NCBI GenBank assembly: GCA_003864495.1
Contig: ML133465.1
Coordinates: 496,001 to 560,000, forward strand
DNA length: 64,000 nt
Direction of reading: 5' to 3'
From: Nemopilema nomurai
Taxonomy: Eukaryota; Cnidaria; Scyphozoa; Rhizostomeae; Rhizostomatidae
The notes below the pieces were generated by a model that was given only the letters and a program-made list of their open reading frames with translations, was not told where the DNA came from and made no database searches. A program made the translations under genes and the position numbers. The number at the start of each line of letters is the position of its first letter. The stretch's first letter is position 1. Of the stretch, positions 1 through 13,500 are shown piece after piece.

Positions 1-1358
1 AGAAGAGTCACTTTTTACTGAACAATAATTATGTGAATGATATTGACAATGGTTAAAGTTCAATGTTGAAAGAAGGCAAAGAAAATTATAAATAAAATTG
101 CCTTGTTCTGCAGCCCTCTTTCTTATCGACTGCTGTTGTACGATACGTCTGAGATCCATTTTCCACTATTCCCTCACTTTTCTCAGTAAACTAGCCTTGC
201 AACATTAAATTGTTTTAAACAAAATGATGCGAAGGCCAGTTCCGCGGTGCACCGAATGCACGTGAAGCCATTTCCGTGTTTCAGAGTTGTTTGCACAGAG
301 GGATTCGTTGAATTGGATATAATTCAACTAAACTAGGGGCTGGGAACGGATCAGGTCACATAAACATTCGAATTCCAAGTACCAAAAAGTTGATCATTGA
401 TATTACTTGAAAATGCTCTCAAAATGATAAATTTAAAATTATGTTTCAATATAAAAAATGAACATTAAAATTTACTTTGTCCTCTGATTATGTTGGGTAA
501 AAGTCGAAAAAACGAAACTATAATAATATGCCCAAGTTAGACATCTATTATATAATCACTGTTATATCATAATCAAGGCAGAGCATTATAAAACATAGGT
601 CATTGGGTCACATGAAAATTTTAACTTATTTTTGGTTTTTAGGACTTCCTTGGAATATGCATGTTAGTTTGCAGCTGTTGACTATTAGATAAGATCTTCA
701 CGCCAGAAATCACGTCAATAAATAAATACAGAAAAAACTCTCATTAAAGTATCTATCATTAAAACTGATATAATAATATGAGTGTAGAGTACTAGCGCAG
801 TAGTGACGTCATAACGTAAAACGGCATTGCCTCTTTTGTTTGCAAAACCTCTATAGAAATGTGAGAACCACCAAAGAATCATATGTTCAACAAATGAGAC
901 AAAATTTTGTATTTTTATGTCATAGCTCGATAATAAGAAAGTAGAGATAGCAAGTTAATACAATTCATTTTGCGTGGATTTCAATGAAAATATACTTCCC
1001 TCTCATGCTAACAAAAAGATATAATTACAAATATATGCTGTGTCATACTTAAAAACATACATAAGTGGGTAGATAATATGTCAGGATGGTGAAATTTAAT
1101 ACATTAATAAAATATACTGTGACAAAAAACTTTAACGCTTAATTTAGGTGTGATGGTATTAGAAACAAAAAAGAAGCCCATATCACTTAATTCCTTATCA
1201 TTTTCATATGCAATAAAATTCCCTAATATTATCGATAAAATTTGCTTACACAAAATACAGCAACAGATACCTGTGTTCACAATATACTGAAAAATATTTA
1301 CACCGCTGTTTCAAAGTAATATTCATGCTTAAACTTTCGAATTAACTCTGTCCTTCTT
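1..1358. other. 3' flank of the EF-hand gene, no gene seen
   Basis: AT-rich sequence downstream of the EFCAB6-like stop codon. I see no exon with splice sites and coding character, and no RNA gene. It must hold the 3' UTR of the minus-strand gene, but I found no convincing AATAAA on that strand close to the stop. Confidence 0.5.
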
Positions 1359-1532
1359 TTATGTCAAATGGACTTTCAAGAACTCGTTGTAAGAAACTTT
1401 TCCTGTCATGTTTTTGTCAAAATATGACATCAGCTGAAAGAACTCCTCCTCTGACAAATCGATCTTGAATTTTCGTAGCATTTGCCTTAGTTCAACGGCA
1501 GTGCACGCGCCGGTTCCCGCACGATCGGCAGC
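1359..1532 (-). CDS. EFCAB6: EFCAB6-like exon 36, EF-hands 25 and 26, stop
   Basis: Residues 1516-1572. Loops [12 protein letters not shown] (imperfect) and [12 protein letters not shown] (canonical), then FLKVHLT and TAA. Acceptor TTGATTCTAG. The protein ends right after the last EF-hand. Confidence 0.87.
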   Translation of the reverse strand, partial: AADRAGTGACTAVELRQMLRKFKIDLSEEEFFQLMSYFDKNMTGKVSYNEFLKVHLT

Positions 1533-4500
1533 CTAGAATCAAATTTTGTTATTCCGTATAATTTTTTGTAAAAATTAACATAAACAATTTCATTAAGAGA
1601 TGGAAAAACATAATTGCATCCGAATGAAATTAATACCTAAAATATTCACCTCGAAACAGCACGCGAAGTTAGCACTGAGTACATTGAATAGAAAGAAATT
1701 AATTTTTTACACCTAATAAACAATATGCTACACATAAGGACACGTTATTTATGTCTGAATGAATAATTAAGATACGAGACGTCAACCTTGAGGGAGTACT
1801 AAAAGCGCATGTTCCATTTGTGTTGAAAAAGCGAATTTTCTCTATTTTCTCTACCTCTTTATCTAAAACAAACTGCAAACGGTAATAGCAGATAAAACAG
1901 GATCATTTGTGCTCTAATAATGGAGGGATCATCACGGAAAGGCTTACATACAATAGTGAATAAAAAATAATTTCAGTAAAAGGTTTCCAGTACTGTTTCT
2001 AGGTGGTATAGAAACTAGATTCACCTTGAAGGCCCTCCTCATCACTTTCCAATCATTTTGAATATCCAGCCTGATTCGGGACATGACAGAATTCAAGAAA
2101 TCGTTCTCAGTCAGGCTACTTCTCTGCAAAAATAGAATATATAGCATTAACTTGAGAAGTGAATAATTGACTTTTTTATGATTATAATTTCACTTTCAAT
2201 TTAGGTGAAGGTAACTCATCATACAAGAGCGTAAACTGGGAGGGACGTGTCAAAACCAGGTCCAGAAAAGAAAATGCTCCGTTTAATATTATAGAATCAT
2301 TAAAGCCAGAAGAAAATCAATCAATAGTCAAAGGATAGTGAATTTACCAATGATTCTGATGTTCCATTTGGCTTTTCTTTTGACTGCATTAAAAATCTTT
2401 TGAGGAAATCCATATACTGAATTCTGTGAAAAATGGGAGAAGAAATCTAAAATAGCCTGATAACCAGACCAACCGCCGAAAACAAGTTTTGTGCCAGAAT
2501 AAAACCTACCAGCAAGGCTTTTTTGATGAAAGCTTATGTTTACCTAAAAATGACAAGGCATTGGTATCGGTGGTACTCCCAGTGTAAAGATTTTTAACAA
2601 AAAAAGTCATAAATGTAAGCCGTACCAGGACAACTATAGAAGTTTTACCTCCATGAATCTTCCAAAAGCAAGCGAATGATTTATCACGTGATTCGTTAGG
2701 CCTACCTTCCATTGTTATTCACATCAAACTTCCTGGCGATGAGGGCAAATTCTTCGTCACTCAAGCAGACACCATGTATTTCCAAAATGGCTAAAAATAA
2801 TGTTATCATGTCATTAATGGATACTCTATATGGGATAAAAAGGAAAACCTTGGAGCCTTCGAAACCCTAAGCATTTGAATTGTAAAGAAAAATAGCCGAA
2901 TCTTAACTTACAATAATTATTAGTTGAATTAACATCATAGAGTGTAGTGTTTAATTCGTCATAACAAACTACGAACGTGTGGAGCTGATTCTCCTGAACA
3001 GTTATGCTACCAGTTTTTAATCAACAAAATACTATTCAGGCTCGAGTTCATTACTTCTCATCTGGGGGTGTAGCTCAGTGGTAGAGCGCTCGCTTTGCAT
3101 GCGAGAGGCCCGGGGTTCGAAACCCCGCACCTCCACTTTTTCTCCCGCGCTTGAAAGCGTTCCAGATTTTCGTTTTTGATCGGAAAGCAATTGACTTTTC
3201 TTTCGCAAAATATAATAATTTAAGATGAGACTGCGATAAATCTTTGCTGCTGAAGATTAAACGGGAGGCATTTATCTAGCGATAGCAAGCTCGACATAAC
3301 TTATTTTGCACAATTGCATCTAGATCTCAATTTTACATTTGCATCTACTGTCATGTACGGGAATGTCAAAATGCATTGAAGAATGAATGCATTAGATGAA
3401 TAATCTTCTACTTGGTAACATACCTTTGAACTTGCCCAATTGAATTTCACCTGTATCATCGGTGTCTGAATTTCGAAACGCTTTTGAAATAGCTTTCCAA
3501 TTTTTCTGTATCTGAAAAAGTATTAGGTGGGCGAATTAAAATCAGAGTAATTGATTGATTGATTCTGAGTAAAACTTTGATTATAATATTGAAAAATGGT
3601 AACATTAAAATTAAGAATATATATAAAAAAAGAAAAGTTGCAATTATAAATCTTACCTTCAATAAAATAACTACAGGTGCACTAAAGCTGTCTGTATTAA
3701 AGGATCTGACGTAAGAAATCACAGACTAGATCTTTTTCTATTTGAAGGTAAAATGAATCATAAATAAATAATTATGATCATGACGATCATGGTCGTAATC
3801 AGGATGATTATCAGACAAATTTGATCAGTGATATCGGTGATGATGATATCCAAGATAAATCGAATGTTTAAACACGGGATACCTGAGATTTGATCCTTTG
3901 TTCAACATCTGCTGATGAGACTGGATTGCTGCCTTTTATCGGCGAGATAGGTCTTCTTGGAGAGGATACCTATGAATACATTTATATTTCGAATAAATGT
4001 AACCACTACAATTGATAAACAAAATCGAACAATATCCGAAGATGCTAAGAATATTTCCAAACACTATAGAGCAAATATAAAATTTTACAGAAAAAACTGC
4101 TCAATATCAAAGAAACTGTATTCAAATCAACTTACTCTATCATTTAAAAGCTTTAAACTAGTATCGCTTCTACGCACCTGACTGTTAATATTATTCTCGT
4201 TGCGTGGTGTTAACTTCTTGTTTTCTCTTGGCGAATCGTCACCACCAAAGCGGCGCAAAAAGTCTCTGTAATTAATGGAGCCGTCACGATTCTGATCAAA
4301 TGTATTCCAGAGCTGGCTAAAGTGGTCATCAGACAGCCTCAGTGTATGTTCATTCAAAATCATGCGAAGTGATTCAGGTTGGATTCGACCTTTGCCATCC
4401 ATGTCGAGATCAGAGAAGGCCTAAATGAAGCATTAATCAGAAGTCAAGTAATCAAGATAACTACAGATATTTTCATACAAAGCAGAAGCAACTAAAAGCC

Positions 4501-7500
4501 AAACAGGAAATTTATGAGCATTCATCCAAAAATTAAGGCCATTGTAACATTACCTTTGATATCTTCTTATACTTTGCTTGGATCATATCACCTAGTTGTT
4601 CTTCCAAAACACCATAGCTCGGAAGACCATTTTGTGCTGTTGACCGTGGAGACAAACTCTTCAGCTCGTCTCTCAGTGCACTTTCCAGCCATGTTTTGCT
4701 GGCTTCCGCATCAGTTCTTTGGAAACTTTCGATAAAACTTTCATAGTCAATGGCACCATCTGCCTGAACGGACAGTTTGGTAAGCAAATGCTGCAATCAA
4801 ACAATATACTTTGAATTGTGCCTCGTATTACATTACAATAAGCTTTATTATATAACATAATATTGTTCACATACTACATTATATTACAATATTATATTTA
4901 ATCATATTATATTATACCATATTACATTATATTACAATATTTTATCATATCGTGTAAAAAAGGGCATAGCATAAACTTCAATAACATCTGATACATTTCA
5001 CGATACTTTTAGGGAGTTTATGAACAATATGTATATGCATAAAATTTTACCTTGTTAATAATACAAAACGACTTTTTAGGCATGCAATTGTAAATGTGAT
5101 GTATTTATATTTTATCTTTAAGCACCTTTCTTTGTAACAGGGCTAACAAATATAACAGCAATTTAATAGTTCTTGAAGTTTTCGTCCGATTAAAAATTCT
5201 TATTTATTTTGTTTATGCTGTGTGAATGTTGTAGTGCATGAGCTACATTTCTATTTAATGCAATTAGAAGCCACAACACTAGTATCATTCGACAATTTAC
5301 CTTGAATTGTTTGTCAGAAAGCTTGAAGCAAAACGAATTGATGATCATGTGCAGATCAGCAACATTAATTCGTCCGGACCCAGATTTGTCAAATGCTGCA
5401 AAAGCCTGCGATTGAAAAGAATCAAACTCATTCCAAAGGCTGTTGCTGAAGTAAGTTGTTACAAATATCTCATTATAATCAGGATTCTTTCAAGAAAGGA
5501 ATGCTACTCGAGAAATACAATAATGAACAGTCATGGGAATATGTTTATATGAAACGTTTTGACCCATCTTGCTAACATCATTAAGGTAGCTTACAGAAAA
5601 CGGAGAAAACCATGACAAGAAATTCAGATATCGAGAATATATAGCAAAAAAGTAGCTGGTTTGCAGGCCATTTAAGCATTTCTGAAAACAATAAAGCATT
5701 AATTGCTTACGCTTCGAATTGCTTCAGAGTTATCGGCAACTCTCCTTCGCAGTTTAATAAGTGCCTCCTCAGGGCTGAGATCCTCGCCATTCTCAAAATT
5801 GACTTTACTTGCAAAGCTGGAGCGCGAGTCTAGTGTTACCCGCGGGTTCCGAGAATGCCGCGGGTCCTGAAAGGCCGATAAGAAGTTCCCATAGGACAGA
5901 GATTCTTTGCCGCCAAATCCTAGCCTGTTTGACAAGAGAATAAGCGAGTTAGTTCTCAAGGTAGCGTTGAAGTTAGGAAAGTTTGTCATTATATTGCATT
6001 AATTCATAGATACGGGAAAAATGTTCGCCAAATATCTGATAAATTAATTAACAAAATCAAAATCGCATGGGTAAAAATAGAAGTACCGGAGAAACTCTTT
6101 CATGCATTCTAGATTCTGTATAGGAAAACAGAATCTTTATGAAAAAAAGAAAACTTGAGTCACTCGATACAACTTGAGACCAAACACTCGATACATCATA
6201 GATTTAAAATGTCCAGTCAACTACTTTGTTGTGATATTGTAATAAAAACTTCATCTCTTATTTACAAATGTAGGTAAATACCAAATAGCTTTACCTATCT
6301 AGTAACAGTGCCAGTTCGCTATCATCCATATAATAGTGATGGTCATACAAAACTTTCATGAGTTCAGCTCTTGAAATATAGCCATCTTTATTTTTGTCGA
6401 CTTGCTCGAATGCCTTGCGGAAGCTTTCGTACCTGTCCCTAAATTTATCTCTGCAAAAATGAAAATTTTTACTCACGATCAACCGGAACAAAAAAGCAGG
6501 CTATTTTTATAAGAAAAACTCTAAAATAAATTTAATGACAAACTGCATGAAATGGTAGGGCAGTTGTGATTACGGTATCCGAGCAGCACGTGAGACGGGT
6601 GTCATAATCTTTCTTGTATCACCAAATCAAGAACAGCAAATAAACATCTAAATTGAAGCCAATAAACTATAACAATGCTACCATAATACATTATATTGTC
6701 ATAACAACTTTATACTGATGTCTAATTGCTTTGAAAAATATTTCTTACAGAGTATTCGATTACAGAAAACAGCCTTTAATGAACATTTGATGTGTTTGCG
6801 GAGATTTCCTCACCTGAGCTGTTTTTCTACGTCCATTGCTGACATGAAAGATGTCGTATAGGCTTGGTTTATCGCTGCCTTGTGCTGTTTCATCTGGAAG
6901 AGACAAGACATTTTAAATAGCAATGACGTAACTGGGCAAGAAAGAAACATAAGAATTCAATCCGATAGCTAACATTCCTTGATCAAGCAGTTACCAATAA
7001 GATGCTCTAAGAACTGCATGTTCATGTATACAATAGCTAGCTTGAAATATAGATTGGATTACGCTCATTTTAATGCTGATTATATCATTTTAGAATCAGC
7101 TTCTTTCGCATTTTTAATTTTTTTTATCACCTAAAAAAGGAAACAGCTTTTTTGAGGTTTTATCCTTCTGTATTTTGGAATAGTACAACACCTCATGCTC
7201 TCGTCGATATTTTAAACATTTAAATACTTTAAAACAGAAGAAACACAGGAGCACAGGGGCACGGTGATGATAGTGTCCACAATAACCGTCTTATCTTCTC
7301 ATTTTGAAAGCAGAATGACGTCATCAGTAGTTGCTTGTTGCTCGCCATATAAATAGAAAAAAACCATTTTCCATTCCTGTCTTTCGGTGATTTTATTAAA
7401 CACATGCCACGAAAACTATGCTGAGACTTTATCAGAGGAATGAGAATGGAAAACATTCCGATAGTGGGTAGGCGATTAAACGATTGTTGGCATAGGATGT

Positions 7501-10500
7501 GGTTGAGAGACTCGTCGAATTCCCACCTGTTGGTTTTGTTGGTGACGATTGATCTCGTCTTCGCTGCCCTTCGTTATCTTATTGCTTATTCCATGAACGT
7601 CTCCGGGGGCCAACTCAACTCCCAGGCGGTAGAGAAATTCCTTATGATCCACGTGACCATTCCTGTCTGTATCATACCTAAAGAAAAGATGAAAAGTCAT
7701 TGAAAACAAAACAGCTTAAAAAACCTAGTTCTATGGAATCTAATGCTCATCAGTCTAGTAAAGCATTCATTGTAGATTTAAAATTTTATTGGACAATTTT
7801 GATTTAAAAGATATTATGTAGATACTGTATAAAAAATTCTGGATAAGCAACACACTTAAAATGTCAAATTTTGGAATGTCTCTAACTTCATATTATACCC
7901 ATCTTTACATCTTTACGAAATTACACATTAAAGGCATCGTAGAATAAATTAAATTTAAGTTTGATTTGTTTTTCGGGTTGAATAACGCTGAAAAACAGTT
8001 TTGGATTCTTTAAAAGATTGACATTACAGTAATTGAAAAAAATAATTCCCTTTCTTATTGATTTTTATTCTTGGTAGCTCAGGAAAAATAAGAAACGGCT
8101 TTGTTGGATACTTTTCGTTAGCAAAAGAAAACCATAAGTCAAATGGGTGAAATTTAGAGAAAATGGGATGCGAGAGTTAGATGAGACGCATAAGGGAAAA
8201 GAAATCAAGGTGGTGACTATTCCAAGGACATGGGTGTAAATATAAACATATGAAAGTTACATTGACAGAAATAATGAAAGTAAAAACAACAGATATAAAG
8301 TAAATTAAATTCAGTTACATACATTCAAAAAGTGCTTTTAGCAAGCAGGTAACGAAATTAAAAATCTGAAAAATACTGCCACACACAACTGAATGGATTT
8401 GCGACAGGCTGCTACAAAAATTCAACAACCAAAAATTAAGTGTAGAATGAAATATTCTTGTTAAAATGGAGTTAAATACAGTTAATGTTAACGCTGAATG
8501 GTTTATAATGAAAATATAATGAAAGAACGTCTGAGGAAAAAAGAAAAAAAACATTGCTCCAGGAGAGGCTCGAACTCTCGACCTTCGCATTTCTTCGTCA
8601 ATACTGACTTATAAGTACGACGCGCTAACCGACTGTGCCACTGGAGCATACCAGTCATTGCGCTTGAATTATTGACGTATTCTCCGACGACAAAAGGACT
8701 ATGGGTATACCAGCATTATTGTGGTGGTAAGGAGAGGTAGGAATAATCTTAAAAATTGCTGGGATTCCCAAAAGACAGGACTAACACAGTGATCTAATTA
8801 ATGAGGGTTGAATGGGAAAAGCGAAATAAGATACAACAGATGAGAGAAAAAGAAAGCGCGAAGAGTCTTTACGCAAGTGAGTACACCTAACCCCAGAAAA
8901 AAAATACGAGAAGCAAATTACAGAATGATATTTTGACCACGGTTATTGGCTTAGGGGCTGAACTCTATCGCTTGGTATACAACTTAGCTTTTCCGTCCGT
9001 TCTAAAGATACGCAATTTTTTACAAGGTTTACAAGATTTACAAGAATTTCAGAATAATTCAAGAATAATGCCAGGCTGAACCTTTACCGAGACTGAAATT
9101 TTTCCTTTATCTCAGTTTTCTCCAAAAGCAAAACAACTGTTATTATGATCGTATTAGGAGCGGTTTTGAATCATTAGATTTAGATTTTAACATTAAATTA
9201 TTTGTTGTCCTGTTTCTTCTTATTAAAATTTATGATGAAGCGAAAATTTGAAAAAATATATAAAATTTTTTTCTTTGACCTTGAAACGAATTTACAACTT
9301 GCTTTGGGCAAGAATAATTTGAGAATAATCTTAGGCTCAAAATCTGTAAGAATGTTGAGGCTCGGCAAAAATGAGGTATTTTTTCAAACAAAGTGTTCTT
9401 CCGCAGACATATCTAGCAAAACACCAAAAGAGAACTCACATTCTCCACAATTTTTTGAACTCTGGATCCTCAATGGAAATATTGAAACGATGAAGTACTG
9501 CCTTAAGCTCCTCCTTAGTGACAATACTGTTGCCATCCTTGTCGAAGGCGCGAAACGCGGCTGAAATATCGAGCCACTGATCCTTGGCTTTCTCTTTCAA
9601 ACAGGCATGGGCTTCTTGAGCCGTTAGATTTCGAGGGGAATACGGCACATTAGGGCTGAAAAGAAAGAACGAGGAAAATTATTGACCAAACCAATTAATT
9701 TTGAGCTTGGTCAATTTTAAATGCGAGCTCTAAATTTCAAATAAAAAATTATAAACTCTGATAAACAATAGAATTAGCATTTAGCAAATTTCTGTACAAT
9801 TCTAAACAATCTTATGTATCTTACGGAAATCATTATAGAAGCTTTTCTTGAAAACAGTGAAATACAAAGAACGCAGAAATTTTGAGGAATAACCTTTGGT
9901 GCGAGAACAGCCATGGATGGCCTTTCTCGAAATTTTCGTTGTGCTGAAAGCGACCAATGAAATCTCTGTAGCTAATTGTCCCGTTTCTCGGCACTTTGAG
10001 CTTTTCGGACATCAATCTCTCGAACTCGTAATCGTCAATGGGGATCATAAAGGAATCGAGCAGTCGGCGAAACTCGGGTCTCGTAATCTGTGCGTCGTGA
10101 TTCGCGTCGACGGCGTAGAATGCTTGTCGGAGAGTCTGAAGCAAAACATCGAGGCATTAAAAGGGATGTCAGAACCTATTTACACACCAAGTTTACACTT
10201 CCACAGCTCGCCTAAAGAAAGCAAAAAGACACAAATGTTGCTGGTTTAGAACACCAGCAACTTCTGATAGAAATTTCATTTATAAAACGGGCACCGCCGT
10301 GTCCCCTCCAAATCTTTGACGGTTCATTCCATAATTTTCTGGAAACTGAAGGTAAGCGATGTCCATAGTTTTCAAAAAAAAATTATCAAGGAATAACTTT
10401 ATGAGCTTGTCGTATGCTTTTCAATCGAGACCGCAGAAACCAGGCTTAAATTCGACAGTGCCTGTTTTTCTAATGGTCCGTCCGTCCATGGAATTTCAGT

Positions 10501-13500
10501 CTCCTAAGTGCTATACAAACACGTCACAAAAAGACACTTTCAGTCATAATAAAATGATAAAACATTGGCAATTCTAATGCTACTATTTACCTGGAAGCTC
10601 TCAGATAATTTGTTTCGCATAATTTTTTCAACCTCTTCTGCCGTCATGGTTTCTGATCTTTCTTTTACTTTATTGTATCTAGGAGCAACCAGAGTTCGAA
10701 TGACTAACACAATTAATAGAAAAATAAGTAAATGATTGGATAATTTAATCTAAAAAAAAAATGAAAATAAAAATCTTAAAAATAGAATATAAGTAATTCA
10801 AACGTTGACTTTGAGATATAACTATAAATAATCAATGTTAAAGCTGGTACAGTTGTTTGAAGAAGTAAGACCATGGCAAACTGTTGTAATTTATTTATAA
10901 CTCATGTACAGGAGTGTTATCATGTAATTAAAAAAACGCACAAAACACACAGTAAAAAGAGCTAGGAAGTGAAAAACGTTTCAGTGACAAAAAATAGTCA
11001 ATTTTTTATTGCCAAACCTGTGATTGTTCATGTGGAGTGTTTTGCCACCTTCCCCAAACTTATCAAGGTCCTCAAATTTGTGAATAAAATCGGAATACGA
11101 CATTGTTCCCTTGAAAAATCCCAACCTGAAAGTAAAGTGTATTCTCAAATAAAGATTTAAAAAAAACAAAAAATACTTCCAGAGTTTATTGTTCCTGACA
11201 GTTTGAAGTTAACAAACTGAAAAAAATCAGGTTGTACGACAGATTCCATAGGTTTTAAAGTAAACAGAAACATAATACTGGCTCCTTCATATCATTTTCC
11301 AAAATGACAGTACTTCCATTTGTTCATCTCGGATACAAGTAGAAACATTAAAAGCAGACCATTTCTCTTTCATCACCTCGACTTCTTAAACAACAGCAAT
11401 AACCAATAAAGATTTTTGACAGTTAGAAAAATAGAAGATGATTAACATACTTAAGCGATGAAAGCTACCTGTTTGTCAGTTCCTTGAACTGGTCATCATG
11501 CATGAGAAGGCCAAGGTTCTGAAGTGTCTGTTAGGCGATTAATAAGAAGAATAAAAATTAGGAGCAAGAAGTTATGCTCTATGTATATTCATTGAAACGA
11601 TTGAGATTTACAATCACGTAGACTTTATTCGGAAAGTGTAGAAATAGAAATAAAAATTCAAGGCTAAGGTTAAGGCGAAAGAGAACAGAGGAGGAGGGTA
11701 GGAGAGGGTAGGAGAGGAGATAGAATTATAGGGGAGAAGAGGTGAGGGGAAATAGAGGAGAGAGAAGCATAGGGAACGGGGGCATAAAGAAGGAGTGGAT
11801 AGGGGGCAGTATTAAGCAGAGCCCAAGAAGAGATGAGAAAGTAATAACTCTTCGTGTGGCGGGGTGGTTGGGTCTTTACAAACGTCTCGTGACAAGGGAA
11901 GATGATAACGGGCTACTTAAAAACGCTAGAGGTTGTGGGCGCGGGTATTAAAATGTATAGTTATTATGAATACTTTGAGTATATTGCATAAGTATATTTT
12001 AGACCATCTTTTGATCGAATCAAACTTTGCAACCCCTCCAATAAAGTTAAAAAAGAAATAAATACATTACTCGGATATCAACAGCCATAGGTACTACCTC
12101 TTCGCTTAAGGGTAGTGATTTGATTAGCTATTTCATCAGTGCAATAAACAACTCTCAATAAGTTCATCATGATTGATATTCAATTTGCATTTACCATGCG
12201 AAACTCCTTCTTCGATAACTTTCCATCACCATCATAGTCATAGTTAGAAAATGTCTTCCTCAAGTCGGTTGATCTCTGGCGAATGTGGTCCTGAAGAGAA
12301 ATACATTTTAATCGTTGAAACAGTTTACTGTTTTGCTGTAATCATACCAAAGCCTAAGCCCATAAAACAATGCTTCAACTTGTTAAATGACTCAATCAAA
12401 ACTCAATCAAAATAGAAAACCCATTGCCAAAGTATTCTCTACAGGTGATACGAATAGATGATAGTGTCCAACTGGAAAAACATAGTTTAGAGGAAAAGAT
12501 TACTCGTCTCACCCGTAAGACATCAATGACTTCATTTGCATCCATTTTGGTCGTTCTACTGAGAGCATTCTTGCTAGCAACGTGCTGCCTGTTGTTATGA
12601 GAAGACAATAAAAAAATTATCTTTCTTCAGAGCTCTATTATATCCTCAAGAAAATATAGGTTAAACACCTACCCTTTAAATGTCCTAGAGAAAGGTCAAA
12701 TAGAAATAGTGGCTCATTAAGAAATATCAAAGATGATCCAAAAAGAAAAATGGATAATGGCTTAGGGTGGCAGAACATAAATTAATAAATAAATAAATGA
12801 ATAAATAAATAAAAAGATAAATAAACCTTAAATAAATTATAACAGACATCACATCTCGAAGTCAGAAAAGTGAAGCTATCTTTCGAAAAATTCATTTTAA
12901 TGCACTTTTGATAACCGTTACATTTAAAGGTTATTAAGGACTCTTTATAAATGAAAGGGAAAAACGACGGTACTCAATTTACTACACTAAAAATAAAAAA
13001 CTGCTGCTATAAGGACGTAATTTCAAACGAATATTTCTTATTTCTTATGGCAAGGTCTTCTTATAATATACATTTCATACCTATTATGTTTGGGTTCACA
13101 TGCTTAATGAGAAAATAATGAAAACAGGATGCAATTCTTAATTTTAGCTTAACTCATATATTCTGTTGGTTCACCGGGAAGTAAAAAAGAAAACGCCAAC
13201 TTCAAAAGTCGGTTTTTTGCAAATTTGTTTGGACAGAATCCTTGAAAACAGTGTGTTTTAAGATTTTCTTAATGTCACAAAGACTATAGATTTGTGACTA
13301 ACAATATGTTATGACGATAGAATATTTTTCTTTTAAAATAACAGCGTACGCATAAAATACATAGTAATTCAATTTTATGCTCCCGCTTAATTGGGAAAGT
13401 GACCGATCTAAGCCATACTAGCAGCTGTGCAAAAAGTATTAATGAAAAGCAGAAAAATAGAGTCAAGCGTAATATATTAAAAAGCAGATGGCAAACCTCG

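Larger units (their letters stand above)
2791..7526 (-). other. Short introns 24-32 of the EFCAB6-like gene
   Basis: Introns longer than 300 nt here are 2791-3423 (tRNA-Ala), 3512-3882 (ATGATC-rich), 4791-5300 (AT repeat), 5406-5710, 5925-6294, 6451-6813 and 6894-7526. Apart from the items named I see nothing in them. Intron 35 (1533-2024), outside this span, is also empty. Confidence 0.4.
10136..13496 (-). other. Introns 16-21 of the EFCAB6-like gene
   Basis: Introns over 300 nt are 10136-10590, 10679-11017, 11126-11468, 11528-12194 (purine tract) and 12589-13496 (TAAA run). No extra gene seen. Confidence 0.4.

Noticed and set aside
11742..11951. 69-codon frame in the purine tract
   Set aside because: Frame is open only because of the A/G bias; residue content is Gly/Arg/Glu low complexity.
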